A program made the translations under genes and the position numbers. A stretch of 64,000 nucleotides of DNA. Source: Pseudorasbora parva. Its lineage: Eukaryota > Chordata > Actinopteri > Cypriniformes > Gobionidae. Positions 58,866-64,000 of this stretch are shown here, piece after piece. Each line of letters starts with the position of its first letter. Position 1 is the first letter of the stretch. The DNA lies in NCBI RefSeq assembly GCF_024679245.1, contig NC_090172.1, positions 2,397,001 to 2,461,000 of the forward strand, written 5' to 3'. The notes under the pieces are model-generated. The model made no database searches. It saw only the letters and a list, made by a program, of their open reading frames with translations, and was not told where the DNA came from.

Positions 58866-59955
58866 TAACTTGGACTAAGGAAAGGTACCTCCTCCCAGAA
58901 AACGTACAAATCAAGATACTTTAGCTAATAGCTATTTGGAGCATTATAATCACTAGACAAGGGCTAATTTTTATGAAAACCTCAAAATATTTTATTTTTT
59001 TGCTTGTAGCTCGAAATTAACCCACTTGTTTTGCCAGCATGGTTCACATATAGTGAAGGTGTCCATATATCATGTGTCCGAGACTGCTTATAAAGTGCTT
59101 ATAAAACTGTAATTGTCATTAATTTATTATTTATTTTGAGGCCTTGACAAATAACGCTCTATAGACTTCAGCTGAATAGCAGAGCAGTTATTTGAGTGAT
59201 TCAAAGAGCCGATTATGAATATGGAGAAGAGATTGCATTTCCACAGACATTTGAATATGAATATGAGTTTTTCTTTTTGTGGTTTGGGCAGAATATTCAA
59301 TGCAGATCGTATTCTGAGGTATTGGCGGAAAAGCTCTAGTAAATACAGCTGCTGCTGCTAAAAAATAACCCCCACCTCTCCCACCCCCCTCCATTTTATT
59401 CAGTTTATTCCCCATTTTTGACTGTTTAACCATCACCGCACCTGCGAGCCATTCACTGGCGCTGGGACTCAGTTTTAGTGGGAGGATCTGACGGAGTCAC
59501 CACAGGTGAGCCGATGAGAAAAGCACATCTGCCTTTCTTCCTCCACCCTTTAGAAGTGAAGGGATGGAAAGACATGCAAACAAACACAGTTAATGCTGTT
59601 GGAGAAACTACACAGCCATTGCTTGGTAATGTCTGGCTCACACTACAGGAGTTTTAGGCCGATTTATGCCCGATTTTCCCCTCCCGAGACTCTGAGAAAA
59701 AATCTTTTCCAGGACTCGATCGGTTCCGATGTTCGGGGCAGATTATCTGGTAATGTGAGGCGTTCACAGAACAAATCTTGCACCTCCCGATCAAACTTTT
59801 TTCTCTCTTTTGACATCCTTCCCGCCTGAATAGATGCTGTCTTCAACAGGATGGGTTTCTGGTTGTCTGTGAGATGGATGACAGGTTGTGGATGTAGTGT
59901 TTATGGCCCTCTTCCCTACTGGCGAGTTATAGCCCTGCCTGTCCTGCTCTTTCTA
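58866..59955. other. non-repetitive DNA with a MITE-like half
   Basis: 59630-59860 (CTCACACTACAGGAG, CGATCGGTTCCGATG) looks like half of an interspersed element. The rest shows nothing recognised. Confidence 0.4.
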
Positions 59956-60162
59956 CACTCTTCAAAAAATTTCACACACATTTTGTTCATATATGGACAA
60001 ACCCAACTGTTGGGTTAAAAATGTAATATAAAAATGTTACCCAATGGTTGGGTTTGTCCATATTTGACACCCAGCCTGGCTTCGTCCCTTTTTTTTACCC
60101 GGCACTGGGTTGCCAAAATTACCCCAAATTGGGTTGTTTTTAACCCAGCACTCTTTAGACTC
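59956..60162. mobile_element. family C MITE, old copy
   Basis: CACTCTTCAAAAAATTTCAC to AACCCAGCACTCTTTAGACT; termini and interior are strongly diverged. Confidence 0.7.
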
Positions 60163-60475
60163 TGACGCAACAGGAATCATCTAGAAAGGGGCTGTGATTA
60201 CAACATTGGCTCACTGCGATTGCAACATGCGCATGCTGTAGTTACGCAGAGTTTCTTATACACTGTAAAAAAAATATTTAAAAAAGTTAGTTACCTGGTT
60301 GCCTTAAAATTTTGCATTCATTGAAATTACAAATTTGAGTTAATACAATGAACATTTTGGAGAATCGGCAACCTTTATTCAAATGTTATTAAACGATTTT
60401 GTGAGTATATAATTGAGTGTTTTATTTGCGATGACGCAGTGAAACATGCCAAATTGTGCTATTATATTATAATAT

Positions 60476-60477
<2 letters not shown>

Positions 60478-60545
<68 letters not shown>
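60478..60545. repeat. (AT)n microsatellite
   Basis: AT tract of about 64 bp at one edge of the family I insertion. Confidence 0.95.
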
Positions 60546-60551
<6 letters not shown>

Positions 60552-60900
60552 TGAATAATAATAATGCGTTTGATTTATATAGAGCTTTTCAAGGCACTCA
60601 AAGCGCTTTACATAGAAGGGGGGAATCTCTTCAACCACCACCAATGTGCAGCACACACCTGATGATGCGACGGCAGCCATATTGCGCCAGAACGCTCACC
60701 ACACACCAGCTGATTGGTGGAGAGGAGACCGAGTGATTAAGCCAATCAGGATATGGGGATTATTAGGAGGCCATGATGGACAGGAGCCAATGGGCAAATT
60801 TGGCCAGGATGCCGGGGTTACACTGGGATTTTTAATGACCACAGAGAGTCAGGACCTCGGTTTAACGTCTCATCCGAAAGACGGTATTAAGATATTATTG
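60546..60900 (+). repeat. family I SINE-like repeat
   Basis: GATTTATATAGAGCTTTTCA and CACTCAAAGCGCTTTACATA at one end, GGTTTAACGTCTCATCCGAA at the other; the reverse complement of 6196-6430 over their shared part. Confidence 0.65.
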
Positions 60901-61067
60901 TAATATCATGATTTATCAAATTTTTTATATGGTTCATCTACAATAATATTTTGTGTTTCTATTTATTAAACCAAACCAACTTCATTGTAGCAACTCAAAA
61001 TTTTAATTTCAATAAACTCTTACTTTTTTAAGTTAAACCAACTATTTTTTTTTTTTTTTACAGTGTA

Positions 61068-62470
61068 GAGTTACAGTGACTGGAGCAAAAGGTGGGATTT
61101 TTGGGATTCTTATCGCCATGACAGCAGTTTGATTGACAGCGCTGGGCTCTCATGGGGGTTCGCTCGGAGACAGCCCGTCAACGCCAGCGGCTGACAGATC
61201 CTCTTTTCTAGCTCATTTAGGGCTTTGTTGACGTGGCTACAGGATCGTTTTGAGAACGTTTTCAAACCTCTCCATTATCTCTATACCTTCATACACTGAC
61301 CTTCACCTAAAGGCCTCAAGAATGCACTCGTGTCTGTCTGTTCATCAGATGAAGTGCTGCAGAGATGCTCGCGTCTGATTGGGCTTATTGTGTCCGTATG
61401 GAAATGACAGTCTCTGCGGAGGCAGAAATAGAGCAAAAGATATAGCACGGGGAAGGTAGATCTTTTTTTCACTCGCGCATTATAAATCCTTTCCTGTGGC
61501 TGCAGACGCCATCCAGAGTGCTGGAAAGAGATAAGACGGAAACACAGCTCTTTTGTCCTCTCCCTTTGTCCTCTCCCACTGAAGCTCCGGCTCTGTTGAG
61601 TCACCCTTACAGACTGCAGTAAATGAAAGTTATTTTAAGCACAGCCGCTCGGAGAGGGACTTTATCTAATGAGAAGGTGGCCACGGGCATGCGGCGTGGA
61701 ATGGAGTCATCCACTTTTAGCTGCAGAAAGCAGATGTGTCGCCAGCGTGTTTCTTCATTGCAATCGCCGTTCTGAACCGCGGAGATTACAAGAAGATGTC
61801 ACGATGAAATGTGTGTGTGTGAGCGTGAAGAGGTTGTCATTTCTCAACAGGGTGATGTTGACAAAGAGAGGATGTGAGACAGGACAGGAAGTGAGAGAAA
61901 GAAAGTGGAAGAGATAATGAACTGCGTTTTGTAATGCGGCATATAGCGCAACAGATTTTTGAGATGAAAGGTGGACCCACTTTGGCGTTAACTACTGTGT
62001 ACTAACATTGTAACTAATCATTTGATACAATGCACTTATTGTGTACCTACATGTTTTTACATTGTACTTACATTTAAAAAAATGCCGGCATGTAATTACG
62101 TCTGTAATTAATGTCTGTAGTTACATTTGTAATCACACACTTCCCTTACACCTAACCCTTAAACTGACCCATACAACCATAACTCTACCCGTATCCACCT
62201 CAATATAAGCTAAAGGTGTGTTATATACCACCTAATATAAAGTGGGGCCTGAAATGTGAACATTGCTGGACTCTATGAACAGGTCCACCGCTGACTAAAT
62301 GAAAAAATAATACTTAACTAGCGAAAATTTAACAGAATTGGAGCATATTGACTTCAATTTCACTACATTTCCCTATGCCAGTATATATTGGCATAAGCTG
62401 TGAGGCGGTTAAAGTTTTTATCCAATATAAGGCATGCACAAAAACTCCAATGGAAACATTTACGGAATAA
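61068..62470. other. repeat-poor DNA, possible regulatory sequence
   Basis: 61070-61930 shares no repeat in the window and is less AT-rich. 61980-62330 looks like an old element (CATTGTACTTACATTT). No supported gene. Confidence 0.35.
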
Positions 62471-62990
62471 AAGCAGTGGAGTAAAGCAGCCGCCACTGGA
62501 CTCTAGAGCAGTGAGACGTGTTCTCTGAGTGACCAATCACGCTTCAGTCTGACAATCCCATGGACGAGTCTGGGTTTGGCGGCCGCCAGGAGAACAGGAC
62601 TTGCGTGACTGCATTGTGCTGAGTGTAAAGTTTGGTGGAGGGGGGATTATGGCGTGGGGTTGTTTTTCAGGGGTTGTTTTTCAGGGGTTGGGCTTTACCC
62701 CTTAGTTCCAGTGAAAGGAACTCTTAATGCTTCAGCATACCAAGACATTTTGGACAATTTCATGCTTCCAACTTTGTGTGAAAAGTTTGGGGATGGCCCC
62801 TTCCTGTCCCAGCATGACTGCGCTTATTCCCATATACACACTCCTAAACCTTGAGGAAAGCCTTCCCAGAAGAATTGATGCTGTTAGAGAGGGTGGGTCG
62901 ACTTCATATTAAACCCGACGTATTAACAATGGGATGGCATTAAAGTTCATGTGCATGTAAAGGCAGGCGTCCCAAAACTTTTGGCAACAT
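62471..62990 (+). pseudogene. Tc1-like transposon fragment with dead transposase
   Basis: A partial transposase reads [20 protein letters not shown] and the second catalytic Asp context QHDCA. A short tandem duplication of about 17 bp (GGGGTTGTTTTTCA) lies at about 62658-62690, and an internal deletion after QHDCA removes the catalytic Glu, jumping to ESLPRRIDAVREGG near the C-terminus. The 3' end CGTCCCAAAACTTTTGGCA (about 62987) is a typical Tc1 terminus; the 5' end is lost. It is a different lineage from the element at 41.7 kb. Confidence 0.85.
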
Positions 62991-63232
62991 GTATGACGTA
63001 TCATGCAAACTTTTATTGCAATTGGCCCATAGGTGGTGCTATAATGGTTAAAAGGCTTTAAAATCATATATTTCCTATTATAAATTGCCTGTATTGACTG
63101 TAAATACTCTTTTCCAATTATGATCAAAGTGGTTAAAGGCCCTAAAGCGCTTGAACCCTGATAATTGCTGCTCGCAGCTATAGTTTAAAAATGCAACTTT
63201 GGATATAAACAAAAAATATCATAAATAAAAAT

Positions 63233-63497
63233 GGTAACACTTTAGTATAGGGAACATACATCCACTATTAACTACGACTTTCGCCTCAATAAACTCCTAA
63301 TTTACTGCTTATTAATAGTTAGTAAGGTAGTTTTTGTAGCATTTAAGTTTAGGTGTTGGGTCGGATTAAGGGATGCAGAATAAGGCATTAATATGAGCTT
63401 TATAAGTGCTAATAATTAGACAATATCCTAGTAATATGCAGGATAATAAGCAACTAGTTATAAGTTAATAACTGAACCTTAAAATAAAGTGTTACCA
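63233..63497 (+). mobile_element. family F MITE, single-unit form
   Basis: GGTAACACTTTAGTATAGGG to TAAAATAAAGTGTTACC: complete termini and one internal segment. It is the best reference for the unexpanded element. Confidence 0.9.
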
Positions 63498-64000
63498 TTA
63501 ATATTCAACATGAGGATGGCTACATCATGACAGAATTTCACCCCTTTAACCTCGGCTGAGAATAATGAGGGACATTTAAGTGAACATGATTGGATATTTG
63601 GAGTCAGGTGGTGTGCTTGTAATATTTTTTGATTAAATGTCATGCGGCAGAGGAATACAGTGACCACGCACTTCTTACTGGCGTTTGCAGACTCATTCTT
63701 TTCAATTATTTAATCTATAATTTACAACGGATTTATATGCACACATAAGGAAGAGACAAATGGCAAATCTCTTTTGATCAATCTGACAAGCAGTCAACCG
63801 TTCAATCATAAAGCTGTCAGGAGAAACGACTGCGATCCCATTCATGCAGAGATCTCATTTGTGAGTTTTCTTTCTTCCACCTTTTCTCTGGTGTGATGTT
63901 GTTGAGTTGTGCACATCTGTGCATAGATTTGGCCTCGCAGGTGTGTGTGCTGATAGTTAAACCCTGACTTTGGGTGTGTGTGCTCAGGCAGTTGGCAGTG
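63498..64000. other. repeat-free DNA at the window edge
   Basis: No dispersed repeat and no supported gene. It could include conserved non-coding sequence. Confidence 0.35.

Larger units (their letters stand above)
60264..61067. mobile_element. family B MITE interrupted by (AT)n and a family I repeat
   Basis: B starts CACTGTAAAAAAAATATTT and ends TTTTTTTTACAGTG (TA flanks). After AAATTGTGCTATT (about 60466) it is interrupted and resumes at ATCATGATTTATC (about 60906). Confidence 0.8.

Overview
This window is vertebrate, almost certainly teleost and probably cyprinid, nuclear DNA. The signs are spliced exons of an ETO/MTG-family gene, very dense families of short palindromic DNA transposons, a tRNA-derived SINE, long GT/CA, CT and AT microsatellites and several minisatellites. 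The lineage is an inference from the exon sequences and repeat types; no species can be named from sequence alone. No bacterial-type operons, rRNA genes, functional tRNAs or CRISPR arrays were seen.

Only one host gene is supported, on the minus strand: the 5' part of a cbfa2t3-like (ETO2/MTG16) transcriptional co-repressor gene. Four coding exons run right to left: 14054-14200 (with the predicted initiator Met), 7669-7910, 6592-6681 and 2651-2832. Their splice phases join without a break, giving 211 codons that cover the Pro/Ser/Thr-rich N-terminus and the NHR1/TAFH domain. The NHR2, NHR3 and MYND exons must lie left of base 1. Everything right of 14.2 kb reads as a very long first intron, possibly with an untranslated first exon near 54.8 kb. 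An open frame running upstream from the 7669-7910 exon to 8118 may be an alternative N-terminus.

The rest is repeat-built. 0-14 kb: exons interleaved with palindromic elements; a MITE holding 25 exact 66-bp units (8.4-10.3 kb); a TTAA-flanked palindrome with a hAT-type element nested inside it (12.0-13.9 kb). 14.9-18.4 kb: 58 units of a 60-bp satellite. 19-28 kb: nested TA-type MITEs and CA-microsatellite-bearing repeats. 28.0-28.7 kb: a 45/47-bp minisatellite. 31-41 kb: hAT-like elements, a perfect 32-bp VNTR and more MITEs. 40.8-43.9 kb: a duplicated composite carrying a dead Tc1/mariner element with IR/DR ends. 44.7-45.6 and 52.7-53.8 kb: two further 66-bp arrays, inverted relative to the 8.4 kb array. 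53.8-55.6 kb: repeat-poor DNA, the best place for the promoter or conserved elements. 56-64 kb: old MITEs, a SINE-like insertion and a Tc1 fragment.

I found no convincing new protein system. The most interesting signals are transposons acting on the host gene (a transposon-supplied branch-point candidate, a CA repeat touching a 5' splice site, inverted arrays flanking the start-codon exon), the conversion of one MITE into minisatellites at three loci, and a recurring CCAAT core in four otherwise unrelated tandem arrays.
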